Source: Streptomyces capitiformicae (lineage in GTDB: Bacteria; Actinomycetota; Actinomycetes; Streptomycetales; Streptomycetaceae). From it: DNA of 64,000 bases. Of the stretch, positions 19,490-28,742 are shown piece by piece. Position 1 is the stretch's first letter. Each line of letters begins with the position of its first letter. The stretch covers positions 62,001 through 126,000 of the forward strand of contig NZ_CP022161.1 of assembly GCF_002214185.1 (NCBI RefSeq), read 5' to 3'. Under the pieces are notes generated by a model that was not told the origin of the DNA, ran no database searches, and worked only from the letters and a program-made list of their open reading frames with translations. Both the position numbers and the translations under genes were made by a program.

Positions 19490-20710
19490 ATGACCGCCCC
19501 CACGTCCCCCACCTCCTCCCCTGCCGAGCGCACCCCCGTCGTCATCGTCGGCGCGGGACCGGCCGGGCTGACCGTCGGCAACATCCTGCGGGCCGCCTCC
19601 GTGGACTGTGTGGTGCTGGAGACCGAGAGCCGGGAGTTCATCGAGCGGCGGCCGCGCGCCGGGTTCCTGGAGGAGTGGGCGGTGCGTGCGCTGGAGCGGC
19701 GCGGCCTGGGCGACCGGATCGTGGAACAGGCACCGACGCACACCGAGTTCGAGTTCCGCTTCGGCGGGGAGCGTCGGCGGTTCCCGTACACGGAGCTGAC
19801 GGGGCACCACCACTACGTGTACCCGCAGCCCCTCCTGGTGACGGACCTGGTCCGGGAGTACGCGGACGTCCGGGGCGGTGACATCCGCTTCGGCGTACGC
19901 GACGTGGAGCCGCACGACCTCGACAGCGAGCGGCCTTCGGTGTCGTACACGAACCCGGAGACAGGCGAACGACGGCTGCTGCACTGCGAGTTCGTCGCCG
20001 GATGCGACGGGGCGCGCGGCGTGACGAGGACCGCCCTGCCGCCGGAGCACGCCACGGTCGCCCGGCACGACCACGGCGTGGGCTGGCTCGCGCTGCTCGC
20101 CGAGGCACCGCCGTCGTCGGACTGCGTGATACTCGGCGTGCATCCGCGGGGTTTCGCCGGCCACATGGCGCGCAGCCCGGAGGTCACCCGCTACTACCTG
20201 GAGGTCCCGGCCGGCGACGACCCGGTGAACTGGCCGGACGAGCGGGTGTGGTCCGAACTGCACGCCCGGCTGGCGGTGCCGGGGACGCGGCCACTCACCG
20301 AGGGCCCGCTGATCGAGAAGCGGGTGCTCGACATGCACAACTACGTCACCGAGCCGATGAGGTACGGCCGGCTGTACCTCGCGGGCGACGCCGCCCATCT
20401 CGTCGCGCCGATCGCCGCCAAGGGCATGAACCTCGCCCTGCACGACGCCCTGCTCCTCGCGGACGCGCTGATCGCGTACGTCGGCAAGGGCGACGACAGC
20501 GGGCTGCGCGGGTACTCGGACGCTTGTCTGCGCCGAGTCTGGCACTACCAGGAGTTCTCGCAGTGGCTGGCCGAGCTGCTGCACGGGCCGTCGTCCGGCG
20601 ACGCCTTCCGGGCGGGCTCCGCGACCGCCCGGCTGCGCCGTGTCCTCGACTCCCCGGCGGCCGCGGCGACTTTCGCGGAGCTGTTCATCGGCAAGGACAC
20701 CGACCACTAG
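19490..20710 (+). CDS. pobA: FAD-dependent 4-hydroxybenzoate 3-monooxygenase-like enzyme
   Basis: Class A flavin monooxygenase of 406 residues. It shows the GXGXXG site VVIVGAGPAGLTVG, the middle DG motif (AGCDGARGVTR) and the GD motif in YLAGDAAHLVAPIAAKGMNLA, all typical of p-hydroxybenzoate hydroxylases (PobA), which make protocatechuate from 4-hydroxybenzoate. FERRPRAGFLEEW-like sequence after the FAD fold also fits. No PobR regulator or protocatechuate genes are adjacent, so the pathway link is inferred. The ATG at 19490 is preceded by CATAAT six bases away and no clear ribosome-binding site, so a leaderless message is possible. Confidence 0.85.
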   Translation: MTAPTSPTSSPAERTPVVIVGAGPAGLTVGNILRAASVDCVVLETESREFIERRPRAGFLEEWAVRALERRGLGDRIVEQAPTHTEFEFRFGGERRRFPYTELTGHHHYVYPQPLLVTDLVREYADVRGGDIRFGVRDVEPHDLDSERPSVSYTNPETGERRLLHCEFVAGCDGARGVTRTALPPEHATVARHDHGVGWLALLAEAPPSSDCVILGVHPRGFAGHMARSPEVTRYYLEVPAGDDPVNWPDERVWSELHARLAVPGTRPLTEGPLIEKRVLDMHNYVTEPMRYGRLYLAGDAAHLVAPIAAKGMNLALHDALLLADALIAYVGKGDDSGLRGYSDACLRRVWHYQEFSQWLAELLHGPSSGDAFRAGSATARLRRVLDSPAAAATFAELFIGKDTDH

Positions 20711-20739
20711 ACCCCGGCCGCCATGCTCTTGGAAGAACC

Positions 20740-23700
20740 TCAGTGGCCGTCGCAGCACCCGTCCCGCCGCATCAGCCGACCCACCTCCAGCCAGTCCTCC
20801 TCGGCCTCGGCGGCTTCCGCGCGCCGCGCCGACGGCTGGTACGCGGCCACCAGCTCCTCGGTGGTGTAAGGGATTCCGCCCCTGAGAACGGAGACCGTAC
20901 GGACCAGGTCGGCGAAGTCCGTGAAAGGGTCGCCGTCGACGACGGTCAGGTCGGCGAGCTTGCCGGTCTCGACGGTGCCGAGATGGTCGTCGAGGCCGAA
21001 CAGCCGGGCCGGCATGACGGTCGCGGTGCGCAGGGTCTCGGCCGGAGTGAGTCCGCCGTCGTGCAGGGCGCGCAGGGCGAGGTGCAGGAAGAGCCCGACG
21101 GGGCCGAGGGGCTGGTCGGTGCCGAGGGCGATGAGGCCGCCCGCCGCCAGGATCCGTCGGTAGATGTCGATCTCGGTGCGGAGCGTGGCGAGTTGGGCGG
21201 GAGTCGGCGGGACGCCCGCGGACTCCCGTACGGTGGCGGCGTCCCACGGGGGCATGACGACGCTCACCCGGGGGTCGTCGGCGAGGGAGGGGTCCGCGCC
21301 GAGGAGGGGTGTGGCGGTGAAGGGGGTGGCGATGAGGGAGAAGTCGACGCCCTGCGCGCTGTAGATCTCGACGACGTCCTGCTGGGCACGCCCGGCGGTG
21401 CTGATCGCGTGCCCGAACTCGGCGCGCTGGGTGGCCTGCAGATGGGTCGTCAGGTCCTGGCCGAGTTGGACTCCGGGTGAGAGCAGATGGCCTCCGGTGC
21501 GTACGCCGAGCCGTTCGTGGGCGAAGCGGGCGGCCTCGCTCATGACCCAACTCGGCGCCCTGACATAGGTCTTGACGAAGTCCCAGTCGAGCGCCGCGCC
21601 TCGCTCCAGCGAACGCCGCAGTCCTTCCCTGGTCCGGTGGGCGCGTCCCATGCTGTACGCGACCCGCGCGCCGTCGAGGAGTTCACCGGTGGTGAGCAGC
21701 CGGGGTCCGGCGAGCCTGCCGGACGCCACCTCCTCACGGATGCGCACCTGTTCGTAGGCGAAGCCGCCGAGGGAGACGGCGGTGGTGACGCCGTAGGTCA
21801 GTTGCCCGGTGGCCTGGCGGCTGCCGTAGGTGCTCTGCCAGGGGTGGGTGTGGGTGTCCCACAGGCCGGGGAGCACGGTGTGCGTGGAGGCGTCGATGTG
21901 GCCGTGGGCCGCCCGGCGGGTGCTCCGATGCGGTTCCACGGCGGTGATCCGGCCGTCTCGTACGACGATGTCGACGTCGTCCCGGACCGTGTCGCCGGTG
22001 CCGTCCCAGAGGCGGCCGGCGTGGACGACCGTATCGGCGGGTGCGGGGCGTGAGCGGTCGAGCGGGACGCGCACGGTGCGGGCGTGGCCGCCGGAGATGT
22101 CTATGAGGCGAAGCCGGGTGCCGGACAGGTAGAGCAGGGTCTTGGAGTCGCCGGACCAGGTGGGGTGGTCGGCGGGTTCGGTGGTGAGGGTGCGGAGTTC
22201 CCCGCGGGGGGTGCCGTCCGGGGTGACGGGCAGCAGGCACAACGCGGACTCCACGATCACGGCCATCCAGCGGCCGTCGGGCGACCAGACGGGCCCGGAG
22301 TCGTAGCGGTCGGCGATCGAGGTATGCGGTGCGACGGCGTGCAGTCGGTCGGCGCCGCTCGTCGCGTCGACGATCCGGACGAGGTTGTAGCCCTCGCGGA
22401 AGCGGGCACCGAGACGGTTGCGGTCGCACAGGGCGAGGTACCGTCCGTCGGGCGACCAGCTCGGTCTGCCGGGGATGCCACCACCGTTCAGCGGCGTCAC
22501 GAGGACTCGTTCCTCGCCGCTCGCCAGGTCGTGTACGACGAGCCGTCCGGTCATGTCGAGGCAGGCCAGCCGCTTCCCGTCGGGCGAGAGGGCGGGCATG
22601 ACGCGGCCGCCGGTGGCGAGGGCGGTCTCCTTCCCGGTGGCGAGATCGTGCCGGTAGACGCCGAGCAGGCCGTCGCGGTCGTCGGCGTAGACGAGGGATC
22701 GTCCGTCGTGCGACCAGGAGGGCGCGAGGAGGTAGCGGGTGGGCGGCGACTTCCGCAGTCGCTTCGGCGGGCGGCCGCCCGAAGTACCGGCCAGCCACAG
22801 CGAGTTGAGGGCGGCGAAAGCGATGCTGCGGCCATCGGGGGACAGCGCGGGCAGGTGGATGCCGCGCACGGGCCGCACGCGCGCCTCCCCGAGGTCGTAC
22901 TTTTTGACCCGGTAGCGCGGCCGGTCCACGGGGAGCACGCCCTCGAAGGGGATGGCCTCGGGCCGTGCGGGTTCGTCGGGGTTCACGAGGGTGAACTGCC
23001 CGTCGACGGTGAGCAGGAGTTGCCCGTTCGCCGTCCAGCGGGGTGGCACGGGTGCGATGTCTCCGTCGACCCGGACGGGCTTGCCGTCGACGACGAGTGT
23101 GCAGGAGCCGTTCGGTGAACCGGTGGTGCGCAGGTGGGCGAGGCGACGGCCGTCGGGGGCGAGGGCGGGTGTCATGACCTGTGCGGCGGCGGTCTCGGTG
23201 TGCTCCACGGTCACCTGGCCGGTGCCGTCGGCGGCCACGGCGGCGACGGTCCGGGACTCCACGCTCGGGCCTGTGGTTGTGGTGGTGACCTTGGCGCGCA
23301 CGAACAGCAGTCGGGTGCCGTCCGGTGACCAGGTGGGGTCGAAGTCCTCCCACTTGCCGTCCTGGAGAGGGCCGTCCTGGCCGGGGAGTCCGGTGACGCG
23401 GGTGATGTCGCCGGTGCTCAGGTTCAGGACGTGGATGCGGTACGGGCATGCGTTGAGGGGACCGCCGGGGTCGCCGCCGCGTTCGGAGCCGAAGGCGATC
23501 CGGGTGCCGTCGGGCGACCAGGCCGGTCCCCGGTCGTCCCAGGGTCCGTCGGTGCGCTGTCGCAGGTCGGAGCCGTCGGGGCGCATGGTCCACAGATGGA
23601 AGCCGCCGCCTTTGTAGGCGCAGAACGCGATGAGTTCGCCGTCCGGGGAGTGGGTGGGCCGGTTCGGTTCGAGACCGGCCGGGGTGAGGGGGACCGCCTT

Positions 23701-23952
23701 GCCGCCGGTGCGCGGCAGGGACCACAGCCCGCTCTGGATCTCGGCGATCAGCGTGTCGCCGGTGGGGGCGAGGGTCGCCGATCCGTTGGTGGCGCGGGTG
23801 AAGGTGAGGGTGAGGCCGGTGCGGGCCGTGCGGGGTCGGGCGACGGCCGGGGCGGTCGTGGTGGCGGTGCCGAGGACCGCTGCGGCCCCTGTGGCGGCGA
23901 GGAGTTGACGGCGGGTCAGGGACGGAGTGAGGCGGCTCTGGTCACGGTCCAT
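20740..23952 (-). CDS. Tat-exported TolB-like beta-propeller amidohydrolase
   Basis: Large protein of 1070 residues. It opens with a twin-arginine signal (LTRRQLLAATGAAAVLG). Residues about 50-620 contain many TolB/WD40-like PD40 propeller strands, recognisable from repeated WSPDGT/LSPDGR signatures. Residues about 650-1030 are an amidohydrolase TIM-barrel domain: VVRDGRITAV, then GLWDTHTHPW with the metal-binding HXH, a later histidine in GGHLLSPG and the closing ALGTDQPLG aspartate. It ends in a cysteine pair (RRDGCCDGH). Exported peptidase or amidase activity is likely by family, the substrate unknown. A single gene, downstream of a DUF6328 gene on the same strand. Confidence 0.9.
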   Translation of the reverse strand: MDRDQSRLTPSLTRRQLLAATGAAAVLGTATTTAPAVARPRTARTGLTLTFTRATNGSATLAPTGDTLIAEIQSGLWSLPRTGGKAVPLTPAGLEPNRPTHSPDGELIAFCAYKGGGFHLWTMRPDGSDLRQRTDGPWDDRGPAWSPDGTRIAFGSERGGDPGGPLNACPYRIHVLNLSTGDITRVTGLPGQDGPLQDGKWEDFDPTWSPDGTRLLFVRAKVTTTTTGPSVESRTVAAVAADGTGQVTVEHTETAAAQVMTPALAPDGRRLAHLRTTGSPNGSCTLVVDGKPVRVDGDIAPVPPRWTANGQLLLTVDGQFTLVNPDEPARPEAIPFEGVLPVDRPRYRVKKYDLGEARVRPVRGIHLPALSPDGRSIAFAALNSLWLAGTSGGRPPKRLRKSPPTRYLLAPSWSHDGRSLVYADDRDGLLGVYRHDLATGKETALATGGRVMPALSPDGKRLACLDMTGRLVVHDLASGEERVLVTPLNGGGIPGRPSWSPDGRYLALCDRNRLGARFREGYNLVRIVDATSGADRLHAVAPHTSIADRYDSGPVWSPDGRWMAVIVESALCLLPVTPDGTPRGELRTLTTEPADHPTWSGDSKTLLYLSGTRLRLIDISGGHARTVRVPLDRSRPAPADTVVHAGRLWDGTGDTVRDDVDIVVRDGRITAVEPHRSTRRAAHGHIDASTHTVLPGLWDTHTHPWQSTYGSRQATGQLTYGVTTAVSLGGFAYEQVRIREEVASGRLAGPRLLTTGELLDGARVAYSMGRAHRTREGLRRSLERGAALDWDFVKTYVRAPSWVMSEAARFAHERLGVRTGGHLLSPGVQLGQDLTTHLQATQRAEFGHAISTAGRAQQDVVEIYSAQGVDFSLIATPFTATPLLGADPSLADDPRVSVVMPPWDAATVRESAGVPPTPAQLATLRTEIDIYRRILAAGGLIALGTDQPLGPVGLFLHLALRALHDGGLTPAETLRTATVMPARLFGLDDHLGTVETGKLADLTVVDGDPFTDFADLVRTVSVLRGGIPYTTEELVAAYQPSARRAEAAEAEEDWLEVGRLMRRDGCCDGH

Positions 23953-24017
23953 GACATGTCACGCTGGCGTATCACGAAGCCCAGGGGCAACAGCACCGTT
24001 CACGCCAACGGCGGATG

Positions 24018-24509
24018 TCATCCGCCGGAGCGACGGGACCGGATCCAGGCCGGCAGCGCCAACCAGCAGAGCAGGTACCAGACGAGCACGGACGCCACCA
24101 GCCAGGGCACGTACTCGTCATCGGTCGCCACCCTCAGGATGAGCAGCAGCGCCGCCGTCATCGTGGCGAGGAGCAGGATCAGGCCGACGACGGTCATCCG
24201 ACCCGCCCAGCGCACGGTGGCCGGTTTGATGTGTCGGCCGGTGACGAGGCGGTGGAAGGAGACCGGTCCGACAAGGGCGCCGGTGGCGGCGGCGCCGAGG
24301 ACGACCGTCACGATGTAGATGGTCTGCTCGGTCTGCGGCAACTGCTCGTAGCGCGGTGTGAAGACGACGGTCAGCAGGAAGCCGAACAGGATCTGCACCC
24401 CGGTCTGGGCGACCCGCACCTCCTGGATGAGATCACCCCATCGACGGTCGGCGCGCTCCTCCTCCGTCTCGTCACGGCCTCGGTCACGGTGGTCGTTCGC
24501 CTCGGTCAT
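24018..24509 (-). CDS. DUF6328-type membrane protein
   Basis: Protein of 163 residues with a charged cytoplasmic N-terminus (RGRDETEEERADRRWGDL) and four membrane segments (TGVQILFGFLLTVVF, TIYIVTVVLGAAATGALV, MTVVGLILLLATMTAALLLI, WLVASVLVWYLLCWLALP). The pattern ELRVAQTGVQILF-like after a charged lead is the mark of the DUF6328 family, small streptomycete membrane proteins of unknown role. ATG at 24509 follows GGGAGGAC. It reads away from the cholesterol-oxidase-like gene and is followed by the propeller amidohydrolase. Confidence 0.85.
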   Translation of the reverse strand: MTEANDHRDRGRDETEEERADRRWGDLIQEVRVAQTGVQILFGFLLTVVFTPRYEQLPQTEQTIYIVTVVLGAAATGALVGPVSFHRLVTGRHIKPATVRWAGRMTVVGLILLLATMTAALLLILRVATDDEYVPWLVASVLVWYLLCWLALPAWIRSRRSGG

Positions 24510-24658
24510 GGCACGTCCTCCCGGCGCGGTCGATGCCCCCTTCCCTGGATGGCGCCACAACCCCGACAACCCACCACAGACAAAGCCACTTCACCTATAC
24601 GAGTGAATCCAGTTGGCGTATCGGATGCTTGTGTCAATATCCGGCCTAGCGTGACTGC

Positions 24659-26371
24659 GTGACCGAATCTTCAGCCACGTCCCGTCGGGGATTCCTGCTC
24701 TCCGCCGCCGCGCTCGCGCTCACGCCGCAGTTCGTCCGCCAGGACCCGGCCGCCGCCGCGGCCGAGCTGCCGGGTTTCCCGGAGGGCGTCGAGCTGTACC
24801 GGTCCGCGTACCGCAACTGGGGCGGGGAGGTCACCGCGTCCGCCCTGTGGGCGTGCGCGCCCGTCGACGCGGACCAGGTGGTGGCCGTCGTCAACTGGGC
24901 CCGGCGAGAGGGCTGGAAGGTCCGTCCGCGCGGTCTGTCCCACGGCTGGTCACCGCTGACCATCACACCGGGGACCGAGTCCGGCGCACCGGTGTTGCTC
25001 GTCGACACGACCACGCACCTGACCGGCATGACCCTCGTATCCACCGACCCCGCCGCCGTCCGGGTCGGGTCCGGTGCCTCGTTGGAGGCGCTGCTCACCT
25101 TCCTGGAGGGCCGCGGTCTCGGGGTGACGGCGTGTCCGGCGCCCGGTGACCTGTCGATCGGCGGGGCCCTGGCCATCGACGCCCACGGCACGGCCGTCCC
25201 GGCCGCCGGGGAGAGACGGCTGCCCGGTCACACCTACGGCTCGCTCAGCAATCTCGTGCTGTCGCTGACGGCGGTGGTGTGGGACGCCGACAGCGACGCG
25301 TACGTCCTGCGCACGTTCACGCGCGACGACGCGGACGGCGCCGCGCTGCTCACGCACGTCGGCCGCGCGCTGGTCACCGAGTTCGTGCTCCGGGTGGGGG
25401 CCAACACGCATCTGCGGTGCCTGAGCCGGACCGACATTCCCGCCGCGGAGCTGTTCGCCGCGCCGGGCACCGAGGGCCGTACCTTCGAGAGCTTCCTGGA
25501 CGAGGCGGGTCGACTGGAGGCGATCTGGTTCGCGTTCACCGACGTCCCCTGGCTGAAGGTGTGGAGCGTGGCGCCGACCCGCCCGCTGACCTCCCGCCGC
25601 GTGACGTCGCCGTACAACTACCCCTTCTCCGACAATGTGCCGCCCGTCGTCGCCGATCTCGTCGGGCGGATGGTGTCGGACGACGCCTGGTATCTGGCCC
25701 CGGTACTGGGCAAGGCGCAGCTGAGTGTGGCGTCGCTGGGCCTGGTGACCACGCTGTCGGCGGACATCTGGGGGCCGTCGAAGAACACCCTGCTGTACCT
25801 CAAGCCGACGACGCTGCGGGTGGCGGCGAACGGGTACGCGGTGCTCACCTCGAGGGACCAAGTACAGCGCGTCGTCTCCGAGTTCGCCGCCTTCTACCGG
25901 GAGCGGCTCAGCCCGTACGCCGCCCAGGGGCGCTTCCCCGTCAACGGTTCCGTCGAGATCCGGGTGAGCGGCCTCGACGATCCGGCGGACGTCGGGGTGC
26001 CCGGGGCCCGTGCCCCCTCGCTGTCGGCGCTGCGGCCGCGCGCCGACCGGCCCGAGTGGGACGCGGCGGTGTGGCTGGACGTGCTGACGCTGCCGGGGAC
26101 ACCGGACGCGGAGGCGTTCTTCCGGGAACTGGAGCGGTTCCTGCTCACGACGTACGACGGCGGCCACGCCCTCACCCGGGTCGAGTGGTCCAAGGGCTGG
26201 GGTTACACCGACGAGGCCGCCTGGAGCGACCAGGAAGTGCTGGGCACCGTCGTGCCGGCGTCCTTCGACGACGGCGAGGGGCCGGGGTGGGACGGGGCTG
26301 TGGAGATCCTGGACCGGCTCGATCCGCACGGGGTGTACGGGAACGCCTTCCTCGACCGGCTGTTCCCGTGA
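24659..26371 (+). CDS. cholesterol-oxidase-like FAD-linked flavoprotein (VAO fold)
   Basis: Secreted flavoprotein of 570 residues. The twin-arginine signal TSRRGFLLSAAALAL is followed by a VAO/PCMH FAD-binding domain (about 50-235: VRPRGLSHGWSPL with a histidine placed like the covalent FAD attachment site, GALAIDAHGTAVPA) and a C-terminal domain resembling the substrate-binding domain of type II cholesterol oxidases (about 250-565). By family it oxidises a sterol or another alcohol with oxygen. The GTG start has no clear ribosome-binding site but TAGCGT six bases upstream suggests a leaderless transcript. No other sterol catabolism genes are near. Covalent FAD linkage is inferred. Confidence 0.85.
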   Translation: MTESSATSRRGFLLSAAALALTPQFVRQDPAAAAAELPGFPEGVELYRSAYRNWGGEVTASALWACAPVDADQVVAVVNWARREGWKVRPRGLSHGWSPLTITPGTESGAPVLLVDTTTHLTGMTLVSTDPAAVRVGSGASLEALLTFLEGRGLGVTACPAPGDLSIGGALAIDAHGTAVPAAGERRLPGHTYGSLSNLVLSLTAVVWDADSDAYVLRTFTRDDADGAALLTHVGRALVTEFVLRVGANTHLRCLSRTDIPAAELFAAPGTEGRTFESFLDEAGRLEAIWFAFTDVPWLKVWSVAPTRPLTSRRVTSPYNYPFSDNVPPVVADLVGRMVSDDAWYLAPVLGKAQLSVASLGLVTTLSADIWGPSKNTLLYLKPTTLRVAANGYAVLTSRDQVQRVVSEFAAFYRERLSPYAAQGRFPVNGSVEIRVSGLDDPADVGVPGARAPSLSALRPRADRPEWDAAVWLDVLTLPGTPDAEAFFRELERFLLTTYDGGHALTRVEWSKGWGYTDEAAWSDQEVLGTVVPASFDDGEGPGWDGAVEILDRLDPHGVYGNAFLDRLFP

Positions 26372-26402
26372 GCGAACCGCACACCCCGTGACCACGGATA
26401 CC

Positions 26403-27246
26403 TCAGACCCGCCGCCACCGCGTTGGCGAAGGAGAACAGCCCGAACAGGACGAGGCCCGCCGCGACGCAGGCGAGGAGCACGGGGCCCGCGGGGGTGTCG
26501 GCGAAGGTACGGAGGGTGTCGTCCAGGCCCTTGGCCTGGTCCGGCTCGTACTCGCTCGCGGCCCGGACGGCGAAGACGCCCACCACGGTGAAGACCAGGC
26601 CGCGCGCGAGCCCGCCGATCACCCCGGTCACGTCGACGATCCGGCGCGTCCGGCGGGACATCTCACCGAGCCGGAGGCGCTTGTGGAACGTGCGCAGCAG
26701 AGCCCGGACGCCCATCCACACGCCCGCGACGATGATGCCGGCCCCCGCCACGCCCAGGATCCACTGGCCGCCGGGGAGGTCGAGAACCCGGGCCGTCACG
26801 TCCCGGGACTGCTCGTCGCCGGAACCACCGCCCCCACCACCCCCGTCACCGCCCTCGCCGTTGCCGTTTGCCGCCGCGAAGGTCAGCACGGTGTAGGCGA
26901 CGAAGGCGTAGAAGACGAAGCGGGCGGCGGAGGCGGACCGCTTCGTCCACTTACGGCCGTCCGGGCCCGCCTTGCCGAACACGACCTCCGACAGCCGCCA
27001 CAGCGCCATGCCCACGAGGCCGATACCCAGGACCCACAGCATGACCGAGCCCAGGGGCTGCTCCGCGAGCTCGGCCAGCGCGCCCTGGCGGTCGGCCTGT
27101 TCCGAGCTGTCACCGAAGGCGATCTGCAGGGCCAGCGCCCCGACCAGCAGGTAGATCACGCCACGCGCAGCCAGGCCCGCCCGGGCCGCGCTCTCCGTCG
27201 CCGCCCGCCGCGCGGCGCGGCCGCCCGCCCCCGAGTTCCCGATCAA
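26403..27246 (-). CDS. DUF1206 membrane protein with apparent 3'-end frameshift
   Basis: DUF1206 protein built from three similar two-helix units (ARGVIYLLVGALALQIAFG, then GGQWILGVAGAGIIVAGV, then LARGLVFTVVGVFAVRAA), with a Gly-rich linker after the first. The uninterrupted reading frame runs on to 26203, deep into the antisense of the neighbouring oxidase. However, one frame over, after FSFA at about 26424, the sequence reads TRWRRV and stop (26403-26405), which is how this family normally ends. I therefore place the original end there and infer a one-base gain or two-base loss near 26424. It starts with TTG overlapping the upstream stop (TTGA at 27243-27246) after GAGGACG. Function unknown. 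Confidence 0.8.
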
Positions 27247-27629
27247 TGACGTCCTCGTGGCCCCTCGACCCGCAGCTGAAGCTGAACCTCCTGGTCACCG
27301 GCGTCCACACCCACCTGGCGCACGGTGTACGCCTCCTCCAGTACCGCCCGCAGCAGCCGTACGGCGGGCGGGCTGCCCTGTACGTCGACGGTGACAGGGC
27401 CGGACAGCGGTTCGGCGTGTTCCTCGGCGGCGGTGGGGACGGCGACCGTGTCGTAGTGGCCGGTCCACATGGTCGGGCGGTCGTCGCCGACCTCGTGTGG
27501 CGGGTCGTCGATGCGCCGGTCCGACTCGAAATGATCGCACAGACAGGCGAAGACGCGTTCGGCGTCCTGTGCGGAGCAGTCGCAGAGCACGACCTCGACC
27601 TGGGACACAGGCAGTCGGGGCAGAGTCAC
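27243..27629 (-). CDS. small conserved hypothetical protein upstream of DUF1206 gene
   Basis: Soluble protein of 128 residues with no family I can name. It opens VEVVLCDCSAQDAERVFACL, containing four cysteines in the first 30 residues, and ends in a charged beta strand (VQLQLRVEGPRG). GTG at 27629 has a perfect GGAGGAC site. Its stop overlaps the TTG of the DUF1206 gene, so the two are co-translated. It is divergent from the RpiR regulator gene. The repeated pattern of beta strands and an internal 2-fold charge distribution do not suggest an enzyme. Confidence 0.75.
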   Translation of the reverse strand: MTLPRLPVSQVEVVLCDCSAQDAERVFACLCDHFESDRRIDDPPHEVGDDRPTMWTGHYDTVAVPTAAEEHAEPLSGPVTVDVQGSPPAVRLLRAVLEEAYTVRQVGVDAGDQEVQLQLRVEGPRGRH

Positions 27630-27786
27630 GGGCGTCCTCCCTGGTGTGGACGGCAGGATGCGGGTACCCCCATGGTGTGCCCGAAACAGGGTTGGCGCAG
27701 GTCGCACGAGTCCGACCCGATCCGCCCGGTGCCGCACGGGCCGTGGGCTATGTTGAGTGGTCGTGGGAGACGAAGGAGGCGCGCGG

Positions 27787-28710
27787 GTGCCATCGCCGCA
27801 GCAGGCACGTGCGCAGGCATCAGCGATCACGTCCGGGCGGACCGCCCCGGAGACCGAGCAGTCCCCCACGTCCCGGCTCAGGGAACTGTTCGACGGGCCC
27901 CGCCTCTCCCCCGGGCAGCGGCGCATCGCGCAGTACCTCATCGAGCACATCACCGAGGCCGCGTTCCTGTCGATCACGGATCTCGCCGAACGCGTCGGGG
28001 TGAGCCAGCCCTCGGTGACACGGTTCGCCGCGGCCGTCGGCTTCAGCGGCTACCCCGCCCTGCGCGAGCAGCTCCAGTCCATCGCGCTCGCCACCCTCGG
28101 CAGCGCCCCGGGCACCCCCGCGCCGGACCGCAGCAACGAGCTCCAGGCGGCCGTGGACGCCGAGATCGAGAACCTGGAGAACCTGCGGCGCGACTTCGCC
28201 GACCCCGACCAGGTGATCGAGATCGGCCGCGCCCTGTCCCGCTCGGCTCCCCTGACCGTCCTCGGGCTGCGCATCTCCGGCGCGCTCGCCGAGTACTTCG
28301 CCTACGCCGCCCGCCGTATCCACCCCGACGTCCGGCTGGTGACGAAGGGCGGCACGGTCGCGTACGACGCCCTGCTGCAGTCCCGGGAGGCGGGCGGCAC
28401 CTGGGTACTGGCGTTCTCCATGCCCCGGCACGCGCAGGAGACGCTCACCGCGCTACGGGTCGCCCGCGGCGCCGGGCTGAAGATCGCCCTGGTCACCGAC
28501 CTGGGGCTCGGCCCCCTGGCGGACGAGGCCGCCGCCGTGTTCGCCATCGGCACCGGCTCACGCCTCGTCTTCGACTCCTATGCGGCCCCCGTGATGATGT
28601 CCTCCGCCCTGCTCCAGGCCATGACGGACGCCGACCCGGAGCGGACGCAGGCCCGGCTGGAGGCATACGAGCAGGTGTCCGAGCAGCAGCAGTTCTTCCT
28701 CAGGGGCTGA
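27787..28710 (+). CDS. MurR/RpiR-family transcriptional regulator
   Basis: Regulator of 307 residues with an N-terminal RpiR-type helix-turn-helix (about 35-95: LSPGQRRIAQYLIEHITEAA, VGVSQPSVTRFAAAVGFSGY) and a C-terminal SIS sugar-phosphate-binding domain (about 125-270: LTVLGLRISGALAEYFAYAA, LAFSMPRHAQETLTALRVA). Members respond to phosphosugars or similar effectors. GTG at 27787 follows GAAGGAGG. No transporter or sugar gene follows; the next gene is an unknown helical protein behind an unusual AT-rich promoter with a palindrome (28813-28828), which is a possible target. The 3' end runs directly into a tandem 9-bp repeat. Confidence 0.9.
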   Translation: MPSPQQARAQASAITSGRTAPETEQSPTSRLRELFDGPRLSPGQRRIAQYLIEHITEAAFLSITDLAERVGVSQPSVTRFAAAVGFSGYPALREQLQSIALATLGSAPGTPAPDRSNELQAAVDAEIENLENLRRDFADPDQVIEIGRALSRSAPLTVLGLRISGALAEYFAYAARRIHPDVRLVTKGGTVAYDALLQSREAGGTWVLAFSMPRHAQETLTALRVARGAGLKIALVTDLGLGPLADEAAAVFAIGTGSRLVFDSYAAPVMMSSALLQAMTDADPERTQARLEAYEQVSEQQQFFLRG

Positions 28711-28742
28711 ACCCCCTGAACCCCCTGAACCCACCGAACCCG
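28707..28742 (+). repeat. four 9-bp tandem units overlapping the regulator stop codon
   Basis: CTGAACCCC, CTGAACCCC, CTGAACCCA, CCGAACCCG follow each other at 28707-28742. The stop codon of the RpiR-type gene lies in the first unit, so the array is almost entirely downstream of the gene. Probably slippage-derived. Confidence 0.85.

Noticed and set aside
26203..26402. The C-terminal tail of the long DUF1206 frame as a true part of the protein.
   Set aside because: It is antisense to the 3' end of the oxidase gene, Ser/Pro-rich, and the normal family ending is seen one frame over.
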